DNA of 21,921 bases. Source: a virus. Within the stretch, counting starts at the first letter, position 1, and each line of letters opens with the position of its first letter. The translations under genes and the position numbers were made by a program. The stretch spans positions 1 through 21,921 of the IMG/VR virus record IMGVR_UViG_3300046460_000317, one strand, 5' to 3'. The notes under the pieces were generated by a model that saw only the letters and a program-made list of their open reading frames with translations, made no database searches and was not told the origin of the DNA. Positions 6,673 through 14,313 of this stretch are shown one piece after another.

Positions 6673-6836
6673 GTCATTTTTTTTCGCACGTAGTGAGACT
6701 TTTGACGGCTTTCTCTTCACCCGATGAGATCAATGTGTGCGTTTGCATCTTCCCACGGTCAAGGTCAACTCTTAGAGAAATTGGCGTTTCCTTATCGTCT
6801 AGGTAGTCCTCTGCCAGGCTGTATCAAGTGCACCTT

Positions 6837-7145
6837 TTAGTGCAAAGGATGCATGGTCTGCAGGCTATGGAACATGTCCACGTAGGCCACCCACCGGTCG
6901 TTCGTGAAGACGCTCACTAGGCCACAGCAGCACGCTCCTCCCCCGTTCCTTGGACAGGCCGGGTCGTGGAGGTCGAAGGCCCGCCAAGGCTCGCCTATGG
7001 CCTGCCGTGCCACTTCTAGGCGGCCTTGATAGTCCTCAGGCAGGCACTGCCGCTCGGCGGCGAAGATGACGTAGGTGACCCCGTCCCAGCCCTCCATCGA
7101 GCTATCCGTATCTACAGTAGAGATTGGCTCTTGCTCGTCGGTCAC
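6837..7145 (-). CDS. Hypothetical protein in the DUF5681 cluster
   Basis: GTG at 7145 overlaps the stop of the previous gene as GTGA, with GGAGG eight bases upstream, so coupling is clear. The 102-aa acidic product reads MEGWDGVTYVIFAAERQCLP, RAFDLHDPACPRNGGG and ACCCGLVSVFTNDRWVAYVD. The Cys run and scattered Cys/His could bind metal, but no known motif is formed. It is the last gene of a four-gene overlapping series. No function is recognised. Confidence 0.65.
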   Translation of the reverse strand: MTDEQEPISTVDTDSSMEGWDGVTYVIFAAERQCLPEDYQGRLEVARQAIGEPWRAFDLHDPACPRNGGGACCCGLVSVFTNDRWVAYVDMFHSLQTMHPLH

Positions 7146-7432
7146 GGGGTGGCCTCCGGCTTGTCGTCCGCCGTCATAGCCACCAGCTGCACCGTGATTT
7201 TCTGGATGGGCACAGAGTCAGGGTCGATCCCGACCGACTGCACCGGCTTCCCGAAGCCACGATCCAACAGCGCCTCGCAGGCCGCCCGGGCGAGGGAGAG
7301 GTTCTCCCCGCGCATGATTTCTACCAGGCGCTCAATGGCCTCTCGGCCGTGTTCCCGGGCCAGCTCCCGGACCTCGAAATCCACCTTGGGCCGCCCGTTG
7401 GGGTTGCCCGACTGCCCAGGTACAAATGGCAT
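7142..7432 (-). CDS. DUF5681 protein, small-terminase-like
   Basis: The ATG at 7432 follows AGGTGAG, giving 96 aa starting MPFVPGQSGNPNGRPK. This N-terminus is the DUF5681 signature; a GTG nine bases earlier is less likely. The middle, VRELAREHGREAIERLVEIM, then ENLSLARAACEALLDRGFGK, forms helical repeats. In phages DUF5681 proteins usually sit directly before the large terminase and are thought to be DNA-recognising small subunits. No large terminase follows here; a 102-aa unknown gene overlaps its stop instead. In an orphan setting it might redirect a helper phage's packaging, which is inference. Confidence 0.75.
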   Translation of the reverse strand: MPFVPGQSGNPNGRPKVDFEVRELAREHGREAIERLVEIMRGENLSLARAACEALLDRGFGKPVQSVGIDPDSVPIQKITVQLVAMTADDKPEATP

Positions 7433-7437
7433 AGCTC

Positions 7438-7668
7438 TCACCTATTGTTTTCACTTGTTACCAATGCGAACCCCTGTTTGCGAAAGGTCCGGTCTGCGGC
7501 TTCAAAGCCAACCTCTCGGACGTGTCGTTCAAGGAACTTCCCGGCCATCTCCGTGAGGTCGAGTCCACCGAAGTGGACCCGTCGACCCGCGTTGGCGTGC
7601 AGGAGTACCGCCGCTATCCCCTTCACCGCCTCCGGGGATAGCGCCTGCTGTTTGATCTGCGGCGTCAT
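7438..7668 (-). CDS. 76-aa phage hypothetical protein
   Basis: The ATG at 7668 has GAGGA five bases upstream and overlaps the stop of a 20-aa frame. The product starts MTPQIKQQALSPEAVKGIAA and contains HFGGLDLTEMAGKFLERHVR. It is helical and charged with no membrane segment. Its last bases overlap the DUF5681 region. Conserved spacing and coupling argue that it is real and works with the packaging-like genes. No function is recognised. Confidence 0.6.
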   Translation of the reverse strand: MTPQIKQQALSPEAVKGIAAVLLHANAGRRVHFGGLDLTEMAGKFLERHVREVGFEAADRTFRKQGFALVTSENNR

Positions 7669-7727
7669 GGGTCCTCACTCCTGCGCCTGGCCAGGACGAT
7701 CTGCTTACCGCTAAGCCATGTGGGCAT
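7665..7727 (-). CDS. 20-aa coupled micro-ORF
   Basis: ATG at 7727 follows AGGAAC by six bases and encodes MPTWLSGKQIVLARRRSEDP, ending in TGA that overlaps the next ATG as ATGA. It fills the only gap in an otherwise overlapping gene series, between the stop at 7743 and the start at 7668. It may be a real microprotein or a leader whose translation drives the 76-aa gene. Confidence 0.4.
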   Translation of the reverse strand: MPTWLSGKQIVLARRRSEDP

Positions 7728-7742
7728 GTGCGTTCCTGTTGG

Positions 7743-8423
7743 TTATTTATTGGCCCAGCGTCGGGCCACGGTGATCATTGAATCCCCGGCTAGGCGGCCA
7801 CCCATCGTTCCAGGCATGCCACTGCTGCCTCGGGAGTAGCCGGCGCTGCCGCCGCCTTCGCTACCGCCCGAGAACTGCTGCACGTTGTTGCCGAAGCCCA
7901 GGCTCGATCCCTGAGTGACGGGCTGTGCCGTTACCTGCTGGCCCCACTGACTCTGCGGCCCCCAGCTACCCGGCTGCGATGCCATCCCGCTGCCGAACTG
8001 CTGATTGCCGAAGTTGTTGGCCGACCCTTGACCCTGCATGTATCCGGCCCAGCTGTTGCCCGGCGTCTGCGCGCCAAGGCCCAGGTTTTGGACAGCCTGT
8101 GGTGCGGCCATCGGCGAAGGGGCCGTGAAAGCGCCCTGTGCCGACTGCGGGGCACCCCAATCGATAGGGACCTGAATCGCCTCCGGCTGCACGAACTGGG
8201 GATCCTTGCCGTACTTATCGACCATCTTGCTAATGCCCCTGCCCGCAATCGCGCCGATCAACGGGCCTCCGAAGGCACCGATTACCGTCTGCGCCGCACG
8301 GCCAAGAAGCCCCGCCCCCACGTTCCGCCACTGCCCGGTCCGGGGGTCGTAGTTGTTCGAGCCCAACAGGATGCGCTCCCCGGCCCCACCGGTCGCCCGG
8401 CCCATAAAGTTGCGTTGTGCCAC
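7743..8423 (-). CDS. Gly/Gln-rich probable virion-associated protein
   Basis: GTG at 8423 with GGGAGAGG upstream gives 226 aa. The N-terminal part has a GNxY-like segment and a Gly/Ala-rich helix (LLGRAAQTVIGAFGGPLIGA, then IAGRGISKMVDKYG). From about residue 90 it is low complexity, rich in Gln, Gly, Ser and Asn (GQQVTAQPVTQGSSLGFGNN). Such composition is common in small podovirus structural or ejection components placed after the large internal proteins, as here. The hydrophobic Gly-rich segment might insert into membrane during DNA entry. The role is inferred from composition and context. Confidence 0.6.
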   Translation of the reverse strand: MAQRNFMGRATGGAGERILLGSNNYDPRTGQWRNVGAGLLGRAAQTVIGAFGGPLIGAIAGRGISKMVDKYGKDPQFVQPEAIQVPIDWGAPQSAQGAFTAPSPMAAPQAVQNLGLGAQTPGNSWAGYMQGQGSANNFGNQQFGSGMASQPGSWGPQSQWGQQVTAQPVTQGSSLGFGNNVQQFSGGSEGGGSAGYSRGSSGMPGTMGGRLAGDSMITVARRWANK

Positions 8424-8528
8424 ATGCCTCTCCCTGAGCTATTGGTTTAGCCCATTCAGTTTTTCGTGAAAAATTGTTGGCCGGGGGCGGGTGTATGCTG
8501 CCGCTGCTGCCCGGAAGGAATTACCGTG

Positions 8529-8708
8529 ATGGACGCCTGGAAGAAGACCCAGTACCCCCTGCCCCAGTCTTGGGACGAGACAACGGCATCTGACGACCGC
8601 AAAGGCGCCAGCTACGGCCTCGCCTTCGTGTCGCTGGTTGTTGCTGCTCCCGTACTGCTCATCGCATTGGTAGTGCTTGTCTACGCGGGGTTTGCTGTCG
8701 CTTCATAG
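8529..8708 (+). CDS. 59-aa single-pass membrane protein on the opposite strand
   Basis: ATG at 8529 lies behind GGAAGGA (8513-8519). The N-terminal half is polar (MDAWKKTQYPLPQSWDETTA); the C-terminal half is a long hydrophobic stretch (FVSLVVAAPVLLIALVVLVY). It is the only plus-strand gene in the phage block, diverges from the 226-aa gene, and its last 50 bp overlap the 3' end of the 820-aa gene. It needs its own promoter, perhaps TATGCT near 8496. This arrangement suits a moron or lysogenic conversion gene, or a holin-like or exclusion protein. The function is not established. Confidence 0.55.
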   Translation: MDAWKKTQYPLPQSWDETTASDDRKGASYGLAFVSLVVAAPVLLIALVVLVYAGFAVAS

Positions 8709-11121
8709 CCTCGATCTGATCTGCCAACTCGGCCACATCGTCGTTGTCTTCTGACTCGGCGATATACCGCAGCATCTGCGTCTGAGCGACCAATTCACCG
8801 ACGGGCTTCTCCCCGTTCTTCGCCACCCAGCGCACAAAGCCAGGGCTGGTCATCAGTCGGCCCAGGCCGTTGAACGCCCCGGCCAATGACGCCGAACCGG
8901 CGACGATTCCCGCCCCCAAGAGTGGACTGCCGGACATCGCTGCAGTTGCCGCGCTACTCGCCGTACCCGCCGACTGAGTGATAAGGGATATCAACCGGCC
9001 CGTGCCAGAGGGGTTGCGGAACACCGCGCTACCCTGCCGGATCTTGTCCGACATACGGGCGATCTTCTCCATATCCTGCCGAAAGCCCATGCCATGCCGG
9101 TCGAACAACACTCGCTTGGCCTCCGGGCTCATGTTTGCCCAGTTGGTCAAGAATGTTTCCATACTGAAAACGTCGCTGTCGGCGTTCTGCTGGCTACCCG
9201 TCGCCCGGCCCATTCGCCGGATAAACGACGCTGACACCTCCCGCTGCGCCTCTTTCGGAATGGACTGCATCACCGCGTGCAGCGTGGTGGCCCCTTCCTT
9301 CGTGTTGCCAAACGCGGCCTTGTATACGGCCTCGGGGCCCCCGCTCTTGTCCACCACGTGCGCAATGGAGTCGATACGGTTGCTCCGTGCTGCGTAGTAG
9401 GCGTTTGCACGCTTCCATGCCTGCTGAGCCTCAGGAGTAGTGGCCGCCGCCTCCATGTCGCGCGTCAGCGCCCCATAGAGCGCCTTCCACTTGTCCCGGG
9501 GCACGCTGTCCGCCAGGGAGTAGTTGTCCAGCTCCTTGCCCACAACCGTGCGTAGCTTGGTCAGCGCTTGGTATGGGATCTGGTTGTCAGCCATGCCAGC
9601 GATTGCAGTCTTGACCTGTTCGTCAATCTGCTGAGGACTTGCGACCGGTTGCGAGGCGCGCATCCCCAACGTCTGGAGGCGCGTGTTCTCTGCCCTGGCC
9701 TGCTCTGCCTGGGTGTTTAGCTGCTGCCGGAGCGCATCGGCCTGCTGGCGCACTTCAGGCCGCTGTAGGGCCGCCTCTGCTCCACCGATGTCCTTGCCCA
9801 ACGCAGCCTCAATCCCTTGGATGCGGGAATTCTGAAACAGCTTGGCAACGTTTGGCGCTCCCGAGATGGAGGCGTTTAGGTCGGCCAACACCTCCCTGGT
9901 GTTCTCAACCGGGACACGCGCGCCGGGGGCGATCTGCTGGGCCACTCGGTCGTAAAGCTCCTCAGCCCTTTTCGCAGTCTTGGGCACAAACGCCACAGGT
10001 GATTTTCCCTCGATCCCTTCGAGAATCGTCCGGCCAGCCTGCTCGGGGCTCATCGGCCGCCCACGCGGGGACAACTGCTCAGCGTATCGGGCGACAGACT
10101 GGCCAGTCGCGTTAGCTTGCTTTGCGCCAAGCCGCGCAATCGGGCCAGCACCACCGGGCACGTTCCCTAGCATCGTTTCCAATGCCTGGGGGAAGCGCCC
10201 GCCCGTGGCCTGCCCGACACTCGGAGTGGTCCCCGCAGAGGCGAAGTCTGCAATGGTCTGCTGAAGGCCAGCGGAGGTTACTGGCGCACCCATCGCATCA
10301 CGCCCACGCAGCGCGTTGCGAGTGCCTTGGGCGACCGTCGCCGGGACAATTCCGCCTCGTACGCCGGGAACTACCGCGCCAAGCGTGCCGGGGACGAAAC
10401 CGCCCAGTACGCCCGCCGCCATCTGTGCCCCGGTGCCGCCGCCCGCCTCCCGAACGGTGGAGCTAGCCGCAGTGCCTGACGCCGTTGCACCCAGTTGCAA
10501 CATCGGGTTAGCGGAAAAGAAGTTTCCAGCCTGCTGCATCAAGCCACGCCCCATGCCTGTAAGGCTGCCCGCGCCCAGCGTGAGGGCTGTGCCAGTGAGG
10601 CCCTCACCAACGTCTGAAACGACGCGCTGTGCGGCACCCTGAGGGCGCTGCATGCCTGCCATGTCCGCAAGCTGCTCGCCGGTCTCACGATATGAGGCCG
10701 TGGGGACGAAACTGTCACGACCGGTTGCCACATCCTCGGCGGTAGGTTGATGGAACTGGCGGCGGACGTTATCGACCACGTAATGATTGAACGCGTCACC
10801 GCCGATCATCCCCAGCACGTTACCCGCGCCCTGCAGTACCTGACGCCCGCCGTACTCACCAAGGAACCGACCAACAGCATTCCCGGGCAGGTCGGCGGTA
10901 CTGTCTACGCTCGCGGTAACTTCGCTGAAGTCAGGCGGCAGCGCCTGTACGGTGGGTAGAGTCGTGATCTCAGCGGAGCCATCGAACTGGTCGAAAGGGT
11001 TTACGGGATCTCCGCCACCCACCCCAGTCGAGACAGCCATCACCCCAGCTTGGGGCCGGGGAACCGGCAGGGATGCCGCTCCCGGGTCGTTGTCGAATTG
11101 ATCGAATGGATTATTTGCCAT
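8659..11121 (-). CDS. Large phage internal virion/DNA-ejection protein
   Basis: The 820-aa product starts four bases after the stop of the transglycosylase gene, with GAGG in the end of that gene. Its N-terminus carries NPFDQFD twice (about residues 4-10 and 42-48), a linear motif seen at the start of large phage internal or polyvalent proteins. Residues about 140-270 are Gly/Ala-rich with amphipathic stretches (GTALTLGAGSLTGMGRGLMQ), and 400-640 are helical and charged with probable coiled coil. A second Ala/Gly hydrophobic tract lies near 745-785 (SAATAAMSGSPLLGAGIVAG). Large size, helical content and pairing with a lytic transglycosylase match podovirus ejectosome proteins that form the DNA channel across the envelope. 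No enzyme domain is seen. Confidence 0.72.
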   Translation of the reverse strand: MANNPFDQFDNDPGAASLPVPRPQAGVMAVSTGVGGGDPVNPFDQFDGSAEITTLPTVQALPPDFSEVTASVDSTADLPGNAVGRFLGEYGGRQVLQGAGNVLGMIGGDAFNHYVVDNVRRQFHQPTAEDVATGRDSFVPTASYRETGEQLADMAGMQRPQGAAQRVVSDVGEGLTGTALTLGAGSLTGMGRGLMQQAGNFFSANPMLQLGATASGTAASSTVREAGGGTGAQMAAGVLGGFVPGTLGAVVPGVRGGIVPATVAQGTRNALRGRDAMGAPVTSAGLQQTIADFASAGTTPSVGQATGGRFPQALETMLGNVPGGAGPIARLGAKQANATGQSVARYAEQLSPRGRPMSPEQAGRTILEGIEGKSPVAFVPKTAKRAEELYDRVAQQIAPGARVPVENTREVLADLNASISGAPNVAKLFQNSRIQGIEAALGKDIGGAEAALQRPEVRQQADALRQQLNTQAEQARAENTRLQTLGMRASQPVASPQQIDEQVKTAIAGMADNQIPYQALTKLRTVVGKELDNYSLADSVPRDKWKALYGALTRDMEAAATTPEAQQAWKRANAYYAARSNRIDSIAHVVDKSGGPEAVYKAAFGNTKEGATTLHAVMQSIPKEAQREVSASFIRRMGRATGSQQNADSDVFSMETFLTNWANMSPEAKRVLFDRHGMGFRQDMEKIARMSDKIRQGSAVFRNPSGTGRLISLITQSAGTASSAATAAMSGSPLLGAGIVAGSASLAGAFNGLGRLMTSPGFVRWVAKNGEKPVGELVAQTQMLRYIAESEDNDDVAELADQIEAMKRQQTPRRQALPMR

Positions 11122-11125
11122 CGCC

Positions 11126-12880
11126 TTACCTCAGATAGTCGTCGGCGCTGACGCCGTATTTCTGCTCGAATGCCGAGCGCATAGCCGGGTTTTTGCGCAG
11201 GTACTCGACAGCGGCGGGCGGAACATTGGACCCGCCCTTTACAGCCCCTGCAGCGCGCTCAGCAGGAACCGGAAGGGCGCTACCGGCAGCCGAGCGCATG
11301 GCGCGTTCGGTTACCTGCCGCGCCCTGGCCTTCTGCTCAATCACGCCCGGGGAGTCACCCGGGATCGGGAAGTAGGTGCGGCGTTCCTGCTCCATCTCTT
11401 CTTTGCCGATGGCCGCACCCGACTCCTTGCGGAGATTGGCGCGGACCCAGTTGTTTTGCGCCTGCCGGTACTGCTGACCTTCATCCGAGGCGAGTGGGTT
11501 CAGGACTTCACCGCCCGCCGTGTAGTAGTCGCGGCGGTTCGTCGGGTCATACCCCGCACCCTCCAGGCGCTGCATCTCTTTGTTCGACTCAACCATGCGA
11601 CTGAAGAACCCCGATGCGTTGCGCTCACCCTCACTCGTCTTGCCAGCGGGAATGTACGTGGTCGAGCCGTCGCCGTTGTCGATAACAGATCCAGCGGGGC
11701 CCGGAGCCTTGCCCTTTCGTTCTGCAGGCCCGCCAGGAATGGGCATCAAGGCCGTGCCATCCGGCGTGTACTGATATCCGGACGGCGCACGCTGCCTTGC
11801 ATGCCCAGCCTGCCCAGCCTGCTTAGGGGCCCTCGCAGGCCGGAAGCCGAATTGCGGAGCCGCAGCGATCTGGCTGCCCGCCAGCTGCAATACCTTCGGA
11901 ACGTACGCCTGGGTTTCTGCCGGTGCATTGGCCAATACGGCATCCGCGTTGCCGCCGTGGGTCTTCATTGCACGATCCACGTTGCCCGGCCCCCAGTTGT
12001 AAGCAGCCAGCGCCAAGCGCGGGTCGCCGTACTGCTGCTGCATCGCCCCCAGGTAATCCTTGCCCACGCGCTCCATCTCAGCGGGCGAGCGATCACGCGC
12101 CGGGGCCACGCCATAGCCGGGATCGGTCAGGGTGCCGGGCATCGTCTGCATGGTGCCCATTGCGCCCTTGGGCGACACGGCATTGGGATCCCCACCGGAC
12201 TCAACCTGCATCACGGCCTGGTCAAGCAATGGAGGGACGCCCCGCCTCTGTTCTCCACCGTGGGGCATCTGCGGCTGTGCGCTAAATGGGTTTTGCGCCA
12301 GGAACCCTTGGGAAATTACGTTGCCCTGCAGGTCCCGCAATTCCTGCGTTTCCATGTTGCGCAGGACGCTCAGATAACCGGGCTCCCCGGTGCGCGGGTC
12401 CTTTGAATAAATCTGCATCGGGTCCCACTTAGCCTGTGGCCGTGCCTTGTTCCGGAATTCCAAAGCGCCACTGGGATCAACCTGTGCCCAACGCCCCCAC
12501 GCCTCATCGTTGAGGCTGCCGTCGGGGTTCATTGCCCCCTGCTGGGCCTGCTCAATGGCGGTATTGCGCTCCATACCCTGACGGGTGCGGGCCAGAATCT
12601 CCTTCTTGTAACGAGCATTCTCCATCCCCTGCACACCTTGATCCATCGCAAGTAGGCCCGACTGGATGCCGTCGCTCAGGGATGCACCAAAATTGCCGCC
12701 GTTCTTGGCGCTAAGCATGCCAAGCCCAGCAGCAAGAAGGCCGCGGCGCGTAAGCGCACTCTGGTCCTTTTCGCTCATATCCTGCCAGCCAGGGGTGAAG
12801 CGACCAAAGAAATTACGGGGGCTGAAATTCATGTTTTGCTGTCCTATGCTCAAGTTGCGCATCGCTAGCCGGGTACTCAC
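11126..12880 (-). CDS. Phage internal virion protein with SLT lytic transglycosylase domain
   Basis: The product is 584 aa from GTG at 12880 (TGAGGA upstream); an in-frame ATG at 12832 with AGGA is an alternative. Residues about 215-340 form a soluble lytic transglycosylase domain: LLDQAVMQVESGGDP (catalytic Glu227), PKGAMGTMQTMPGT (237-250), LAAYNWGPGNVDRA (291-304) and AETQAYVPKVL (321-331). The flanks are long, polar, Gln-rich and unstructured. No signal peptide is present, so it is likely packaged in the virion and cleaves peptidoglycan during DNA injection rather than lysing the host. It is coupled to the 820-aa gene. Confidence 0.85.
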   Translation of the reverse strand: MSTRLAMRNLSIGQQNMNFSPRNFFGRFTPGWQDMSEKDQSALTRRGLLAAGLGMLSAKNGGNFGASLSDGIQSGLLAMDQGVQGMENARYKKEILARTRQGMERNTAIEQAQQGAMNPDGSLNDEAWGRWAQVDPSGALEFRNKARPQAKWDPMQIYSKDPRTGEPGYLSVLRNMETQELRDLQGNVISQGFLAQNPFSAQPQMPHGGEQRRGVPPLLDQAVMQVESGGDPNAVSPKGAMGTMQTMPGTLTDPGYGVAPARDRSPAEMERVGKDYLGAMQQQYGDPRLALAAYNWGPGNVDRAMKTHGGNADAVLANAPAETQAYVPKVLQLAGSQIAAAPQFGFRPARAPKQAGQAGHARQRAPSGYQYTPDGTALMPIPGGPAERKGKAPGPAGSVIDNGDGSTTYIPAGKTSEGERNASGFFSRMVESNKEMQRLEGAGYDPTNRRDYYTAGGEVLNPLASDEGQQYRQAQNNWVRANLRKESGAAIGKEEMEQERRTYFPIPGDSPGVIEQKARARQVTERAMRSAAGSALPVPAERAAGAVKGGSNVPPAAVEYLRKNPAMRSAFEQKYGVSADDYLR

Positions 12881-12935
12881 CGAGTCCTCAATGAGTCCTC
12901 ACGGAGCGGTGCGTGACATGCGCGGGAAAGGGGAA

Positions 12936-12962
12936 GGCGACGCCACCGTGGTGGACGCCGCC
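12936..12962 (-). promoter_or_regulatory. GC-rich hairpin upstream of the transglycosylase gene
   Basis: GGCGACGCCACC and GGTGGACGCCGCC form a near-perfect stem around GT, ending 56 bp before the GTG at 12880. There is no T-run. It may pause transcription or tune translation between early and late genes. The 319-bp gap 12881-13199 holds this hairpin, a tandem TGAGGACTC at the ribosome site and one doubtful 44-aa frame. Confidence 0.4.
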
Positions 12963-12998
12963 AGGGGTCCGCCCTTGGGTAGTTGGAGCCCCTATTAC

Positions 12999-13133
12999 TT
13001 AAGCCGTTTGGCGGGTGTAAATCGCTCCCGTCGCGGGTGCCCATAGCACGCCCCTAGCAGGCTCTGGCACACGTAACTCCTGCGTGTGGCAGACATAGCG
13101 GCTGTTAACGCCTGCCCGACGCCTGCGCAACAT
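12999..13133 (-). CDS. Possible 44-aa small protein
   Basis: ATG at 13133 opens MLRRRRAGVNSRYVCHTQEL, then RVPEPARGVLWAPATGAIYT and RQTA. The aromatic and Pro pattern looks more protein-like than random, and it fills the gap between the 308-aa gene and the transglycosylase gene on the same strand. No convincing ribosome site is seen. Function unknown. Confidence 0.28.
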   Translation of the reverse strand: MLRRRRAGVNSRYVCHTQELRVPEPARGVLWAPATGAIYTRQTA

Positions 13134-13199
13134 GGCCCGGCTATAAAGCCACCACCGCCTTTACAGCAACTTGCTAGTTACCCCAGTGCGGGCCCGCTG

Positions 13200-14126
13200 C
13201 TATGTGTCGCCTGGGCCTATGTTCCTCATGAGCCCGTCGCCGGTTTGCCAGTCGTCTGCGTTAACGCTGCCAAGCTCCTCTAGCAGCGCATAGCTGGCGC
13301 GCTCCAGCCAATCCCAAAGCACCCCCTCCACTGCCTTCACCTTGGCGGTGAAGTCTGCTGAGCGCGCCCGAGCGGCTTTAGCGCCATTCTTGTAGCTCTT
13401 GCCGACGCCAAGTAAGCGGCTGGCGGCCTCTTTGGACTCCAGCTCTTCGTGCCCCATGGCCTTTAGGTACATTTCGACCTTCGGCCACCGCCACATCTGT
13501 TGGGCGGCGTAGACCATTAGCCAATCCTCTAGGGGGCCATCGAGGTCCGCATCTGCCAATGCGAGGAGAACGGGGCGAACAGGCCGGGTGGCCGGGATCA
13601 CCACAACGCCGGGGAACTTGCTGTTGTTCCACCTGTGGACACGCCTGATCCTCGGCGCGTGCAAGCCTAGGTTTGACGCGTCAGCACGCGTGACACGCAT
13701 GTTCGTCACCTTGTCGAACTCCTCCAACGTCCGCCTTTTGTCCGCATCGATACCGGACAATTCCGCCCTCCTGGCGCGCGGGTCTTTCGGTAAGTAGTCC
13801 CGTGCCGCTTGGATAACTCGCTCCCTGGTGTGAATCGTGAATCCTGCAGGGTCTGCGCCGCCCTCCTCGGGGACAGGGACTTCCACCCAGCTCGCCTGCC
13901 ACACCACTGCCATGCATGCACCACAGCCGTAGGCAGCGGCCACCGCCCGCGACGCCCGGTCAACGTTCGTTGAGCCATCCTGCCACCGAGTGCGCTTCTT
14001 TGGGGTCTGCTTGGGCGCGGCCTCCGGTGCTGGTAGCAATGCACCGACGTTGCTACTAGCAGTGCTACCAGCATGACCCTGCTGCGCAATGCGCGGATCG
14101 TCCTTGCGCCGTCCCGTTATGCCCAA
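13200..14126 (-). CDS. 308-aa hypothetical phage protein
   Basis: TTG at 14126 is well supported by GAGGAGGA eight bases upstream. The first 50 residues are basic and polar (APKQTPKKRTRWQDG). A central region includes VIQAARDYLPKDPRARRAEL and MRVTRADASNLGLHAPRIRR. The C-terminal third is helical (LEDWLMVYAAQQMWRWPKVE, then MYLKAMGHEELESKEAASRL), and LLGVGKSYKNGAKAAR resembles a DNA-binding helix. It sits between the Rep-like gene and the virion genes and is preceded by a very AT-rich stretch. It could be a late regulator or a packaging protein; I recognise no family. Confidence 0.6.
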   Translation of the reverse strand: MGITGRRKDDPRIAQQGHAGSTASSNVGALLPAPEAAPKQTPKKRTRWQDGSTNVDRASRAVAAAYGCGACMAVVWQASWVEVPVPEEGGADPAGFTIHTRERVIQAARDYLPKDPRARRAELSGIDADKRRTLEEFDKVTNMRVTRADASNLGLHAPRIRRVHRWNNSKFPGVVVIPATRPVRPVLLALADADLDGPLEDWLMVYAAQQMWRWPKVEMYLKAMGHEELESKEAASRLLGVGKSYKNGAKAARARSADFTAKVKAVEGVLWDWLERASYALLEELGSVNADDWQTGDGLMRNIGPGDT

Positions 14127-14210
14127 GGCGAGTCCTCCTCAGAGCAACACCCGAAGAAGAGACCCACAAGCAGTGCTAGAGACGCTCCGCTTGGTATATT
14201 TATATAAGGG

Positions 14211-14313
14211 ACCCCAAATCTAGGGGTACAGAACGCGACAAACTCGGCAGTTATGCCCCTTTTTTTGAGGTATATCTCGCGGCTCATGGGTGATTTACCC
14301 CACTTCTAGGGGT
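14211..14313. repeat. Paired ACCCC-N7-GGGGT palindromes with AT-rich DNA, possible origin or operator
   Basis: ACCCCAAATCTAGGGGT (14211-14227) and ACCCCACTTCTAGGGGT (14297-14313) match at 15 of 17 positions, start 86 bp apart, and each can form a 5-bp stem. The second lies inside the 3' end of the Rep-like gene. TATATTTATATAA is at 14194-14206, and GGTATAT occurs at 14193-14199 and 14271-14277. Repeats and an AT-rich tract beside a Rep gene suggest an origin bound by that protein. They could instead be operators for the 308-aa gene. Confidence 0.5.

Noticed and set aside
6532-6720. 62-codon minus-strand frame across the DnaA boxes
   Set aside because: It overlaps the start of the better supported 62-aa gene, and the repeated boxes explain the conserved-looking DNA.
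7669-7727. tRNA-like 5' half (GCCCACATGGCTTAGCGGTAAGCAG) on the minus strand, split here for length
   Set aside because: The D-arm-like hairpin is good but there is no anticodon stem, T arm or matching acceptor strand. A coupled 20-codon frame explains the sequence better.
11456-12406. 316-codon plus-strand frame
   Set aside because: It lies entirely antisense to the lytic transglycosylase gene, has Arg/Leu/His-rich shadow composition and no domain.
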